From Mucilaginibacter geliditolerans (GTDB lineage Bacteria > Bacteroidota > Bacteroidia > Sphingobacteriales > Sphingobacteriaceae), in contig NZ_JACHBY010000004.1 of NCBI RefSeq assembly GCF_014200495.1, forward strand, positions 186,001 to 250,000: 64,000 nucleotides of DNA. The letters run 5' to 3'. The notes below the pieces were generated by a model that saw nothing but the letters and a program-made list of their open reading frames with translations, was not told where the DNA came from and did no database searches. A program made the translations under genes and the position numbers. How positions within the stretch are numbered: the first letter of the stretch is position 1; every line of letters starts with the position of its first letter. Below, piece after piece: positions 41,638-49,479 of the stretch.

Positions 41638-44058
41638 ATGCTTAAGAACATTCTGCTCACCACCCGCCGCACCTTAGTTAAAAACAAAACATATACGCTT
41701 ATCAATATCGGCGGACTTACGCTGGGTATTGCTGCCTATATACTCATCAGCGCCTATGTAAACTTTGAGAAAAGTTATGATAGCTTTAACATGGATGCCG
41801 GCAATATTTACCGTGTGGAGAGCAGCTTTTACAAAGGTGATAACCTGGTGAACGACTGGCCAACCAGCACCAACGGATATGCCCCCGCCATGAAGCAGAA
41901 CTTCCCTGAGATTGCTTCCACAGTGCGTATCGATTGGCATGAATCGGAACGGGTGGTACGCTACAACAATACCAAATACCGCGAGGAGCATGTTGCCTTT
42001 GCCGATACCAACTTCTTTTCCTTTTTTAATTACCCGCTCGTAAAAGGCGATCCTAAAACCGTATTAAAGGAAGTTAATACCATGGTGATCTCCCAATCAG
42101 CAGCGCAAAAGTATTTTGGCGCTTCCGACCCTATAGGTAAATTCCTGGAGGTAAGCACCCAAAATGGTATTTTACATTGCATGGTTACCGGTGTGTTTAA
42201 GGATGTGCCTAAAAACTCAACCATGCAGTTCAATTACCTGATCTCATGGGCTACCTGCCCACAGTTTGAAAGAGATTTCTGGTATCTGCATGAGAGCTAT
42301 ACCTTTTTAAAATTACAGCCGGGCACCAGTCCGCATAGTGTTGAGGCCAAATTTCCGGCCCTTGCCGAGCGTTATAAAAACGGACCATCGCTTAAAGATC
42401 TTAAATGGGCTGTTACCCTGGTGCCCCTCACTGATATCCACCTCAACCCCGTCAAACAATATGAGCTTGAGGTAAAGGGCAACCGTACTGCGGTAAAATT
42501 TCTGGGCATTATAGCCTATGTTATCTTGCTGATCGCCTGTGTCAACTATATCAACCTGTCAACCGCCAAAGCCATCGACCGTGCCCGTGAGGTGGGTATC
42601 CGCAAGGTGAACGGGGCAAGTTCACTGCAATTACTACTGCAATTTTTGTTTGAATCACTTGTTATTAATGCTATTGCGCTGGTGCTGGGCATTGTTATAG
42701 TAGCCATAGCCGCGCAGCTATTGCCAAATTTATTGAACCATTCTGTATTATTCGGTTTGTTGTTTAATACCTCATTATACCTGCAAATAGCCGTAGTATT
42801 TGTGGGGAGTATTTTATTATCAGGCTTATATCCGGCTTTGTTATTATCACGCCTAAAACCGGTGAGCGTTTTAAAAGGCAAACACACCTTTTCAAAAACG
42901 GGCGTTATCCTGCGCAAGGGGATGGTCGCCTTCCAATTTGCGGCATCATTGCTGTTGATCGCTGGTACTGTTGCTGTTTACCGGCAGATCGTATACATGA
43001 GCAAGCAGCAATTAGGCGTAAATATTTATCAAACCATCGTATTAAAAGCGCCTGTAAATACACCGGGATCAGCACAAAAATTAAACAGCTTTAAACAATT
43101 GTTATTAAACACACCCGGCGTAAAAGGTGTAACGGCCTCGGGCGCGGTACCAGGCAAGGAGGTGGGTGAATTTTTAGCCAACCGCAAGTTTGGCGACTCG
43201 AAAACCGAAGAACATCTCTATGAAATGCTGAAAGTAGATCATGATTTCATGAAAAACTATGACCTGCAATTGGCCGCTGGCCGGGCATTTGATAAAAGCC
43301 GCCCGGCTGATTCAATCGGCTTGATTTTGAATGAGGCCGCGGTTAAACAATTCGGTTTTGCCTCCAATGAGGACGCCATAGGCAAATTGGTATGGCTCGA
43401 AACCAGTGAGAAAAGGCCAAATCCTGTAATTGGGGTGATAAAGGATTACCATCAGCGCTCGCTACAACAAAGCTATACCCCGGTTATTTTATTTATGGAT
43501 CCCAAGTTTAGCTGGATTCCTGTAAATTATTATTCGGTTAAATTCAGCAGCAATAACCCAGACCAGATCATCAGCGGCATAAAAAATACGTGGAACAGCT
43601 ATTTTCCTGAGTCGTCACTGGATTGGTTTTTCCTGGATGACTTTTATAACCGCCAATATCAGCAGGACCTGCAATTTGGCAATATATTCCTGTTATTCTC
43701 AGGCCTGGCCATCCTTATCGCCTGCATGGGCCTGTTTGGCTTAACAGCCTATTCAACTGCCCGCAGAATTAAAGAAATTGGCGTACGCAAGGTATTAGGG
43801 GCATCAGTGGCACATATCATTTACATCCTTACCATGGATGCCGTGAAGCTGGTGCTATATTCAAGTCTGCTGGCATTGCCATTGGCCTATTTATTTATTG
43901 AACAATGGCTACAGGGTTATGCCTTTAAGGTGGATCTGAGTTGGTGGGGTTTTGTTGCGCCGGTTGCAGGCCTGTTGTTTATAGCCATAGGGACCATCGG
44001 TTATATCACCTATAAAGCAGCGCTGGTAAACCCGGTAAAATCACTCCGTAACGAATAA
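41638..44058 (+). CDS. MacB/FtsX-type ABC transporter permease
   Basis: The 806-residue product has two MacB-like extracytoplasmic domains and two FtsX-type permease blocks. It has an N-terminal helix (TLINIGGLTLGIAAYILISAYV), a first periplasmic domain (about 45-270) and a three-helix block at about 285-420 containing the AREVGIRKVNGASS coupling motif. A second N-terminal-like helix (about 430-450), a second periplasmic domain and a final three-helix block with RRIKEIGVRKVLGAS follow. No ATPase gene is adjacent. Such large permeases are common in Bacteroidota and may export peptides or respond to envelope stress. Confidence 0.92.
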   Translation: MLKNILLTTRRTLVKNKTYTLINIGGLTLGIAAYILISAYVNFEKSYDSFNMDAGNIYRVESSFYKGDNLVNDWPTSTNGYAPAMKQNFPEIASTVRIDWHESERVVRYNNTKYREEHVAFADTNFFSFFNYPLVKGDPKTVLKEVNTMVISQSAAQKYFGASDPIGKFLEVSTQNGILHCMVTGVFKDVPKNSTMQFNYLISWATCPQFERDFWYLHESYTFLKLQPGTSPHSVEAKFPALAERYKNGPSLKDLKWAVTLVPLTDIHLNPVKQYELEVKGNRTAVKFLGIIAYVILLIACVNYINLSTAKAIDRAREVGIRKVNGASSLQLLLQFLFESLVINAIALVLGIVIVAIAAQLLPNLLNHSVLFGLLFNTSLYLQIAVVFVGSILLSGLYPALLLSRLKPVSVLKGKHTFSKTGVILRKGMVAFQFAASLLLIAGTVAVYRQIVYMSKQQLGVNIYQTIVLKAPVNTPGSAQKLNSFKQLLLNTPGVKGVTASGAVPGKEVGEFLANRKFGDSKTEEHLYEMLKVDHDFMKNYDLQLAAGRAFDKSRPADSIGLILNEAAVKQFGFASNEDAIGKLVWLETSEKRPNPVIGVIKDYHQRSLQQSYTPVILFMDPKFSWIPVNYYSVKFSSNNPDQIISGIKNTWNSYFPESSLDWFFLDDFYNRQYQQDLQFGNIFLLFSGLAILIACMGLFGLTAYSTARRIKEIGVRKVLGASVAHIIYILTMDAVKLVLYSSLLALPLAYLFIEQWLQGYAFKVDLSWWGFVAPVAGLLFIAIGTIGYITYKAALVNPVKSLRNE

Positions 44059-44077
44059 ACCTAAAGCTAACTACTAT

Positions 44078-44701
44078 ATGCTGCACAATTTCCCCTTTGA
44101 TACCTGCTCGCTCCGTGCTGATACCGTACAGGCGCTTGAGGATACTTACGCTGCCCTGCGTGCCAAATTCAACATTAGTGTGCCTAACGATATCAACCTG
44201 CACATTAACAAATTTGAGACCATAAACATTAACCCTGATATAAGCGTTGGCGGTGTTTTGCAGATCAACAATACCGCTAATGAATGTTACCTGGCTTTTG
44301 TTAAAATCCATAATTATTATCATAGTGTACGCTCAGGGGAGGATCAGGATTTTTACCAATACAAGGTTTGGGCTTTTATCACCCTTAAAAATGATTTTGG
44401 CCGGATTCTTATCCGCAGGGAAACATTTACAGATAGGGTAGTAAACCTTATCCACCCTGTTGAACTTAAATTCCCGGATGATAAAGCATTCAGCAATAAG
44501 TTTTATGTAGTCACCAATGATGAGCAAAAGGCATTACTGGCCATGAACTGGAATTTCAGAAATGCGATGATGGATATGGACGATGACATTGAAATGGAAG
44601 CGCTTGACCACACGCTCATCATCAGCAACAATAAAAATATTGATGCAGAGCAAACCGTTCAACTGGCTGAGCTGGCCAGTAAGATAGCGGGGCTTAAATA
44701 A
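44078..44701 (+). CDS. Hypothetical protein, 207 residues
   Basis: The product is soluble, with no signal or membrane segment. It opens MLHNFPFDTCSLRADTVQAL and has a central region FYQYKVWAFITLKNDFGRILIRRETF that looks like beta-hairpins, then an acidic MMDMDDDIEMEALDH stretch. No family is recognised. It starts 19 bases after the permease gene and may be co-transcribed with it, which is the only functional hint. Confidence 0.65.
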   Translation: MLHNFPFDTCSLRADTVQALEDTYAALRAKFNISVPNDINLHINKFETININPDISVGGVLQINNTANECYLAFVKIHNYYHSVRSGEDQDFYQYKVWAFITLKNDFGRILIRRETFTDRVVNLIHPVELKFPDDKAFSNKFYVVTNDEQKALLAMNWNFRNAMMDMDDDIEMEALDHTLIISNNKNIDAEQTVQLAELASKIAGLK

Positions 44702-44702
44702 A

Positions 44703-44935
44703 CTTTACAATAGTCATGGGTTTTAGACCATAAGTGCTCGAAAGATGGAAAGGGAGCATCAGCCTTGTGCGATTCCCGCCTTGGGGCGGGGAAGGGTGGG
44801 GTTTAACAGATAGGTTGGTGTATAAACCCCTCCCTGCCACTTCACATCCAACCACACCCCTCCCGTGAGGAGGGAATAAAAAACAAAATTCAATCTACCG
44901 AACACTCCGGGTTTCAAACCCATCGCTACAATTGA
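44703..44935. repeat. Composite block of several repeat words
   Basis: In order: a word CCATAAGTGCTCGAAAGAT (44727-44745, also at 22645); a GC-rich hairpin zone GATTCCCGCCTTGGGGCGGG (44771 on) with inner arms GGGTGGGGTTTA and TAAACCCCTCCC; CCCCTCCCGTGAGGAGGG (about 44857-44874); and GGGTTTCAAACCCATCGCTA (44909-44928), shared with 27257. It looks like several elements inserted next to or into one another. No reading frame is supported. Confidence 0.65.
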
Positions 44936-44940
44936 AATTC

Positions 44941-45495
44941 TTAATTCACCGTGATAATAATCGGCGTTATCTGTATTTTCCGTACCGATGTAGCCATCCG
45001 CTTTATGAACAGGTAATTAGCAGTTCCACCAATAGCAGCCCCAACTATGGGGACCATACGTTCGGCGGTGCGGGTACCTAGTATCATTAACAACTTTTCG
45101 GCTATGCCTTCCATCATGGTTTTGGTGAGGGCTACGCTGGCCTCTACTTTTAGCGATGTGGCTACCAATGTCATAAAATCATTAAAATCCAGCTCATAGG
45201 TGCCTTTATTATAGTACATAATGGCCATCGTTACCCTGAATTGCTGGGTAATGAGGTTTATAAAATCAAAGGGGATACCCACCACCATGGTAAGCATACC
45301 GCCGCTGCCCGATATTACCCCGGAGCCCGCCGCCAGGTAGGCGCATTGCTCAATAAATTTTTCGAGACCCAGCCTGTCTACACCCTTTTTAATGTTAAGT
45401 TGATCAATATGGTCAAAGACCTGTTTAAAGCCATCGTGCGAAAGGTGGTCTGCATATATTTTTACGTTCGAACGTATTTTTCTAAATGGTTCCAT
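44941..45495 (-). CDS. EcsC-like small hydrophobic-region protein
   Basis: The 184-residue product has a soluble helical N-terminus, then a Gly-rich hydrophobic stretch at about residues 53-75 (AAGSGVISGSGGMLTMVVGIPFD) and a second at about 145-160 (VPIVGAAIGGTANYLFI). The pattern GIPFDFINLITQQFRV resembles EcsC-family proteins, whose function is poorly known. The assignment is tentative. It is a lone gene, convergent with the 44078 gene across the composite repeat block. Confidence 0.6.
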   Translation of the reverse strand: MEPFRKIRSNVKIYADHLSHDGFKQVFDHIDQLNIKKGVDRLGLEKFIEQCAYLAAGSGVISGSGGMLTMVVGIPFDFINLITQQFRVTMAIMYYNKGTYELDFNDFMTLVATSLKVEASVALTKTMMEGIAEKLLMILGTRTAERMVPIVGAAIGGTANYLFIKRMATSVRKIQITPIIITVN

Positions 45496-45587
45496 AACTA
45501 TAGTATTTTATTATAGTACAATTAAAACGCTGATAGGTTTAGGGTATTGTAGTATAGATTAATACGATTTAAAGAAAAGGGCAAAGA

Positions 45588-46355
45588 TCATCTTGCTGTA
45601 TGGGTTGTAAATCCACTCAACTCATTATTCCGTCCTAAATTATACCATCCGCCTTTTATGTAATAATACGTTTCCTTGCCTAAAATAATAACGGGGTAAT
45701 TACCTTTAAGCTTTTCCTTGTAGTTTTTCTGCGTTGTGGGATAAATGGTAAAGCTGTCGTATATATCCTCCTTTACACTATAAAAAACATTTCGGCCTGC
45801 ATCAAAACTCAAAACAGTTTGGTTGTTGTAGTTATAATTTATTGCGGGTGTGGCCCTTGATTTAACGCTATCATGAACACCCACAAGCAGTTTATAAGTC
45901 TTTTTATTATCCCCGTTTAAGGTTACTTTTATTTTATATAGATCCTGCTCATCACCCGATTCTCCGTTTATATATTCTAAAACATGCATGGCTTCATATA
46001 ACCTGGTACCATTTACACACAAAAGCAATATATTACCCAAACCTACTCCCGATCCCCCCCTAACTGCATAACTGATCTTTATAAAGTTTTTATTTAAAAC
46101 AGTTACTTCCGCAGGTACGCCCCAGTAATCAAATATGGTTATTGTATCTTTTAAACAACTTATTTTTAATAGGCGATTAAAGTAGTCGGGCATAACATGC
46201 ACTTTCTGATCGCTACCATCAAACGATTTGATAGTACCTGTTTGTGCGTCTTTTTTACTATCGCGATCCTCTGCAATCTTTAACTGATCCTGGGCGAATG
46301 CACTTTTAAATATGACAAGGAGAAGACAGGCAGTGATGATGAGAACTTTATTCAT
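45588..46355 (-). CDS. Secreted protein of unknown function, 255 residues
   Basis: The product has a clear signal peptide (MNKVLIITACLLLVIFKSAFA, cleavage before QDQ) and then a soluble, probably beta-rich domain (KISYAVRGGSGVGLGNILLL near 93-112). It contains no recognised motif. It is divergent from the dehydrogenase gene, with about 130 bases between. No function can be named. Confidence 0.7.
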   Translation of the reverse strand: MNKVLIITACLLLVIFKSAFAQDQLKIAEDRDSKKDAQTGTIKSFDGSDQKVHVMPDYFNRLLKISCLKDTITIFDYWGVPAEVTVLNKNFIKISYAVRGGSGVGLGNILLLCVNGTRLYEAMHVLEYINGESGDEQDLYKIKVTLNGDNKKTYKLLVGVHDSVKSRATPAINYNYNNQTVLSFDAGRNVFYSVKEDIYDSFTIYPTTQKNYKEKLKGNYPVIILGKETYYYIKGGWYNLGRNNELSGFTTHTAR

Positions 46356-46467
46356 CGGTTGAAATTATACTATAAATTTAATTGAATTTGGTGGGTTAAA
46401 TACAAATCATCCCGCTTAATAAATGAATTTATTACATCAAACCAATACAATTTTCCCTCCGTATCAA

Positions 46468-46475
46468 TATGTTTG
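46468..46475 (+). promoter_or_regulatory. Bacteroidota-type -7 box upstream of the hydroxyacid dehydrogenase
   Basis: TATGTTTG matches TAnnTTTG and ends 9 bases before the ATG at 46485. No clear -33 element is seen. Confidence 0.45.
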
Positions 46476-46484
46476 TAGCTGAAA

Positions 46485-47414
46485 ATGAAAAAGAATATAC
46501 TTATTGTTGATGATATACACCCGGTATTCATTGAGCAAGCCGAAGCATTGGGCTATACCTGCGATTATCGGCCATTAATAAAAGCCAGCGAAGCCTTTGA
46601 AATAATTGGCGATTATGCCGGATTGGTGATCCGCTCAAAATTTAATGTAGATAGGTCTGTTATTGATGCGGCTACCAGCCTGCGCTTTGTGTGCCGTGCC
46701 GGGGCTGGTATGGATAATATTGATGAGGCTTATGCCGCTGAGAAAAATATCCAGCTAATAAATGCCCCCGAAGGTAATATGGATGCTGTTGGCGAACATG
46801 CCGTAGGATTATTATTATCCCTGATGAACAATTTCCGCACCTCTGATGCTGAAATCAGGACCGGCAGTTGGCTGCGCGAGGCTAACCGTGGTTATGAGCT
46901 TAAAGGCAAAACCGTAGGCATAATAGGCTATGGCTTTATGGGCAGCAGCTTTGCCAAAAAACTTTCGGGCTTTGGGGTTGATGTTATTGCCTATGATAAA
47001 TACAAAACCGGTTTTAGCGACAGATATGCCCGCGAGGTAAGCATGGAGGAAATTGTTAAGCATAGCGATGTGCTGAGCCTGCATATACCCCTAACCAGTG
47101 AAACCAATGGTTTGGTAAATGATGAATACCTGTTCCATTTTAAAAAGCCCATATTCTTCATCAATACCTCACGTGGTAAAACTGCAAAAGTAAGCGCGAT
47201 ATTAAATGCCATTAAACAAGGCAGAATTATAGGAGCAGGGCTCGATGTACTTGAAGTAGAGAAATTCCCATCCCTGGCAGAACAGGAATGGTATGAAGAA
47301 CTCCGCCAATCAGACAAAGTGATCCTGACCCCGCATGTAGCCGGCTGGACATTTGATTCATACCGAAGAATTAGCGAGGTGATGGCAGCGAAGCTGGCGC
47401 TTCTCAGTGATTAG
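46485..47414 (+). CDS. D-2-hydroxyacid dehydrogenase (phosphoglycerate dehydrogenase-like)
   Basis: The 309-residue product has the NAD-binding motif GIIGYGFMGSSFAKKL near residues 144-159 and the catalytic residues of the family: Arg in FINTSRGKT, Glu in GLDVLEVEKFPS and His in ILTPHVAGWT near the end. It lacks the C-terminal ACT or long regulatory domains of full-length SerA. It could be D-3-phosphoglycerate dehydrogenase or a related 2-hydroxyacid enzyme. The last two codons and the TAG stop overlap an iterated-word palindrome. Confidence 0.88.
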   Translation: MKKNILIVDDIHPVFIEQAEALGYTCDYRPLIKASEAFEIIGDYAGLVIRSKFNVDRSVIDAATSLRFVCRAGAGMDNIDEAYAAEKNIQLINAPEGNMDAVGEHAVGLLLSLMNNFRTSDAEIRTGSWLREANRGYELKGKTVGIIGYGFMGSSFAKKLSGFGVDVIAYDKYKTGFSDRYAREVSMEEIVKHSDVLSLHIPLTSETNGLVNDEYLFHFKKPIFFINTSRGKTAKVSAILNAIKQGRIIGAGLDVLEVEKFPSLAEQEWYEELRQSDKVILTPHVAGWTFDSYRRISEVMAAKLALLSD

Positions 47415-47512
47415 AGATTGGTGGTTAGAGATTAGTAAAATCATATGTCATTTGCGGCTTAATCCCTGTAAACCAATCTCAACTAATCACTAATCTCCAA
47501 CCACTAATCACT
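47404..47512. repeat. Iterated-word palindrome (TGATTAG / GAGATT) across the dehydrogenase stop codon
   Basis: The left arm CAGTGATTAGAGATTGGTGG (47405-47424) and on to GAGATTAGT holds the stop codon TAG at 47412-47414. The right arm (47473-47512) CCAATCTCAACTAATCACTA then ATCTCCAACCACTAATCAC is the complement of the same words. It is followed at once by a perfect 25-bp palindrome. The 47415-47717 gap holds only these repeats and the hairpins before greA. Confidence 0.8.
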
Positions 47513-47566
47513 ATTTTAATATCCAAATTTTTGTTGCCCACGCAACAAAAATTTGGATATTAAAAT
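47513..47566. repeat. Perfect 25-bp palindrome with a 4-base loop
   Basis: The left arm ATTTTAATATCCAAATTTTT plus GTTGC (47513-47537) is exactly complementary to the right arm (47542-47566), with loop CCAC. It is AT-rich and begins where the iterated-word palindrome ends. It could act as a terminator for the dehydrogenase or as a recombination target; neither is shown. Confidence 0.88.
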
Positions 47567-47595
47567 TTAAATCACTTATCTTCGTTTAACACAAA

Positions 47596-47637
47596 GCAAG
47601 ACTATGTAGGCGCTGCCCATATAGTCTTGTTTGTTTT
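47596..47637 (+). terminator. Hairpin with T run upstream of greA
   Basis: CAAGACTATGTAGG pairs with CCCATATAGTCTTG (9 bp perfect, then weaker pairs), followed by TTTGTTTTTT. A second T-rich tract (TTTTTTTT) lies further on at about 47675. It may terminate upstream transcription or form part of the greA leader. Confidence 0.55.
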
Positions 47638-47717
47638 TTATAACAATCGCGTCCTTCATAAAACAGGAGGGCGGTTTTTTTTGGTAACTAATAGAAAGTT
47701 AAATTAATTCGTGCGTT

Positions 47718-48191
47718 ATGGCAGAGGTATCATACTATACCAAGGAAGGTTTAGAAAAATTAAAAGAGGAATTACAATATTTAAAAACAACCGTTCGCTC
47801 TAATATATCTAAAGCGATAGCGGAGGCGCGTGACAAAGGCGATTTATCGGAAAACGCGGAATACGACGCGGCTAAAGAAGCACAAGGCTTACATGAGGCT
47901 AAAATTTCGCAGATGCAGGAGTTATTGGCCAGCGCCCGTTTGCTTGATGAATCAAAAATTGATACATCAAAAGTACTGGCTTTATCCATCGTAAAAATAA
48001 AGAATGTGAAGAGCGGCGCCACCATGAGCTACCAATTGGTATCAGAAAGCGAAGCCGATCTTAAATCGGGCAAAATATCAGTGGCATCACCAATTGCCAA
48101 AGGTTTACTGGGCAAAAAAGTTGGTGACACCACCGAGATCACCGTACCTGCCGGTAAAATGGAATTTGAGATATTGGAGATCAGTCGTTAG
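47718..48191 (+). CDS. greA: Transcription elongation factor GreA
   Basis: GreA binds the RNA polymerase secondary channel and stimulates cleavage of backtracked transcripts. The 157-residue product has the N-terminal coiled-coil with the acidic tip (ARDKGDLSENAEYDAAKEAQ near residues 39-58) and the C-terminal FKBP-like domain (SPIAKGLLGKKVGDTTEITVPAG near 128-150). Length is normal. The stop codon TAG is part of an iterated-word palindrome that fills the gap to the HIT gene. Confidence 0.96.
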   Translation: MAEVSYYTKEGLEKLKEELQYLKTTVRSNISKAIAEARDKGDLSENAEYDAAKEAQGLHEAKISQMQELLASARLLDESKIDTSKVLALSIVKIKNVKSGATMSYQLVSESEADLKSGKISVASPIAKGLLGKKVGDTTEITVPAGKMEFEILEISR

Positions 48192-48284
48192 TTGATTGGT
48201 TGATTAAGTGAGTAGTTGATTAGGTTAACTACTCACTTAATCAGCTTCAATAAAACCCATTCACCACTCACTTAATCAACCAAA
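48188..48284. repeat. Iterated-word palindrome (TTGATTGG / TAAGTGAGTAG) between greA and the HIT gene
   Basis: The left arm GTTAGTTGATTGGTTGATTA then AGTGAGTAGTTGATT (48187-48221) contains the greA stop codon. Right-arm words AACTACTCACTTAATCAGC (48226-48244) and CACCACTCACTTAATCAACC (48262-48281) are complementary. The element ends two or three bases before the HIT start codon and fills the gap exactly. Confidence 0.8.
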
Positions 48285-48286
48285 CA

Positions 48287-48685
48287 ATGAGCATCTTTTC
48301 AAAAATCATATCGGGTGAAATACCTGCCTATACCGTGGCTGAAAGCGTTGAGTTTTTGGCTTTTTTAGATATTAACCCGCTTGCCGAAGGCCATGTGCTG
48401 GTGATCCCTAAAAAAGAGGTTGATTATATTTTTGATCTGGATGATGAAACATATACGGGCCTGCAGCTATTCGCCAAAATAGTGGCTACGGGTATAAAGG
48501 CTGCTATTCCCTGTAAAAAAGTAGGTGTAGCGGTTATAGGGCTCGAAGTTCCGCACGCCCATATCCACCTGATCCCTATGAACCGGGTTGATGACCTTAA
48601 CTTTAGTCGCCCTAAAATGAAATTCAGCGCTGAGGAATTACAGGCTACCTCTGAAAAAATAAGGGAAGCGCTGCGAAACAGCTAA
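48287..48685 (+). CDS. HIT family nucleotide hydrolase or transferase
   Basis: The 132-residue product has the histidine triad HAHIHLIPM near residues 91-99, the substrate-binding strand ILVIPKK-type segment HVLVIPKKEVDYIFDL, and IFSKIISGEIPAYTVAE at the start, as in HinT-like proteins. They hydrolyse nucleoside phosphoramidates or similar compounds. It lies in the same direction as greA and cdd with short gaps. Its own substrate is unknown. Confidence 0.93.
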   Translation: MSIFSKIISGEIPAYTVAESVEFLAFLDINPLAEGHVLVIPKKEVDYIFDLDDETYTGLQLFAKIVATGIKAAIPCKKVGVAVIGLEVPHAHIHLIPMNRVDDLNFSRPKMKFSAEELQATSEKIREALRNS

Positions 48686-48778
48686 AATCACTCCTGCGTC
48701 AATAATACCGCGTTTTTATCGTTGATAATTAAATTTTACTTATCTTGTATCCCCTGCTTTTTTACGCAGGATGAGGTA

Positions 48779-49270
48779 ATGATAAATCACGAAATAAAAA
48801 TTGCTTTCGAAGAGTACGATACTTTAAACGAGCTTAATAAAAACGACCATACTTTATGCCTTGAAGCCGTTAAAGCCTTGGCCAATTCCCATTCACCCTA
48901 TTCAAAATTTAAGGTTGGCGTGGCCATGCGGCTGCTTAGTGGCAAAATCATCTACGCCAGCAACCAGGAAAATGTGGCTTACCCCTCAGGCCTTTGCGCC
49001 GAGCGTGTAGCACTGTTCCACTGGGGAGCCAATCATCCGGATGACCCTATTGAATCAATGGCTATAACCGCCCATACTGATGAGTTTCCGTTACTGAAAC
49101 CAGTAACATCATGTGGCTCATGCCTGCAGGTTTTGGCTGAATATGAGAAAAAGCAACAGCAACAAATAAGGGTGATCCTCTACTGCCAGAAAGGGCCAAT
49201 ATGGGTGATAAAAGGCATTGAGAACCAATTACCGTTCCTGTTTTTTGAGGATAGGTTGATTACGCAGTGA
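48779..49270 (+). CDS. cdd: Cytidine deaminase
   Basis: Cdd deaminates cytidine and deoxycytidine for pyrimidine salvage. I chose the ATG at 48779 (MINHEIKIAFEEY); the longer frame adds 19 residues without family match. The 163-residue product has SPYSKFKVGVAM, the zinc and Glu motif CAERVALF near residue 65 and the CxxC motif SCGSCLQVLAEYE near 102. SCGSCLQ deviates slightly from the usual PCGACRQ but keeps both cysteines. Confidence 0.92.
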   Translation: MINHEIKIAFEEYDTLNELNKNDHTLCLEAVKALANSHSPYSKFKVGVAMRLLSGKIIYASNQENVAYPSGLCAERVALFHWGANHPDDPIESMAITAHTDEFPLLKPVTSCGSCLQVLAEYEKKQQQQIRVILYCQKGPIWVIKGIENQLPFLFFEDRLITQ

Positions 49271-49293
49271 TTATTTAATGTAGCGCAATGGGT

Positions 49294-49361
49294 GTCACAC
49301 AGGCACTCGAAGGGTGAGCGTAAAGACCTTTACGCATATGCTTCGAGTGCCTCAGCATGAC
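49294..49361. repeat. GTCAC/GTCAT hairpin, ACTCGAAG family, copy 2
   Basis: GTCACACAGGCACTCGAAGG at the left and GCTTCGAGTGCCTCAGCATG at the right form a mostly paired stem. The loop GCGTAAAGACCTTTACGC is itself palindromic. It is the reverse complement of the loop at 22674-22740, so the copies are in opposite orientation. Confidence 0.78.
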
Positions 49362-49374
49362 CGCTTCCTCCACC

Positions 49375-49462
49375 ATGTCATTGCGAGGAGGAACGACGAA
49401 GCAACCCCGTCGCGTTCCATATGCATGCGAAGAGGCTGCCGCGCTATCGCTAGCAATGACAT
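49375..49462. repeat. GTCATTGCGAGGAGGAACGACGAAG hairpin, copy 1
   Basis: The left part ATGTCATTGCGAGGAGGAAC then GACGAAGCAACCCCGTCGCG is followed by a right part ending CTATCGCTAGCAATGACAT. The first 40 or so bases are identical to those of the copy at 59797, more than 10 kb away, while the right half differs (GAAGAGGCTGCC versus GACGGGGTTGCC). The stem is therefore less complete here. Confidence 0.82.
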
Positions 49463-49479
49463 CTTTAAATAACCTCTCT

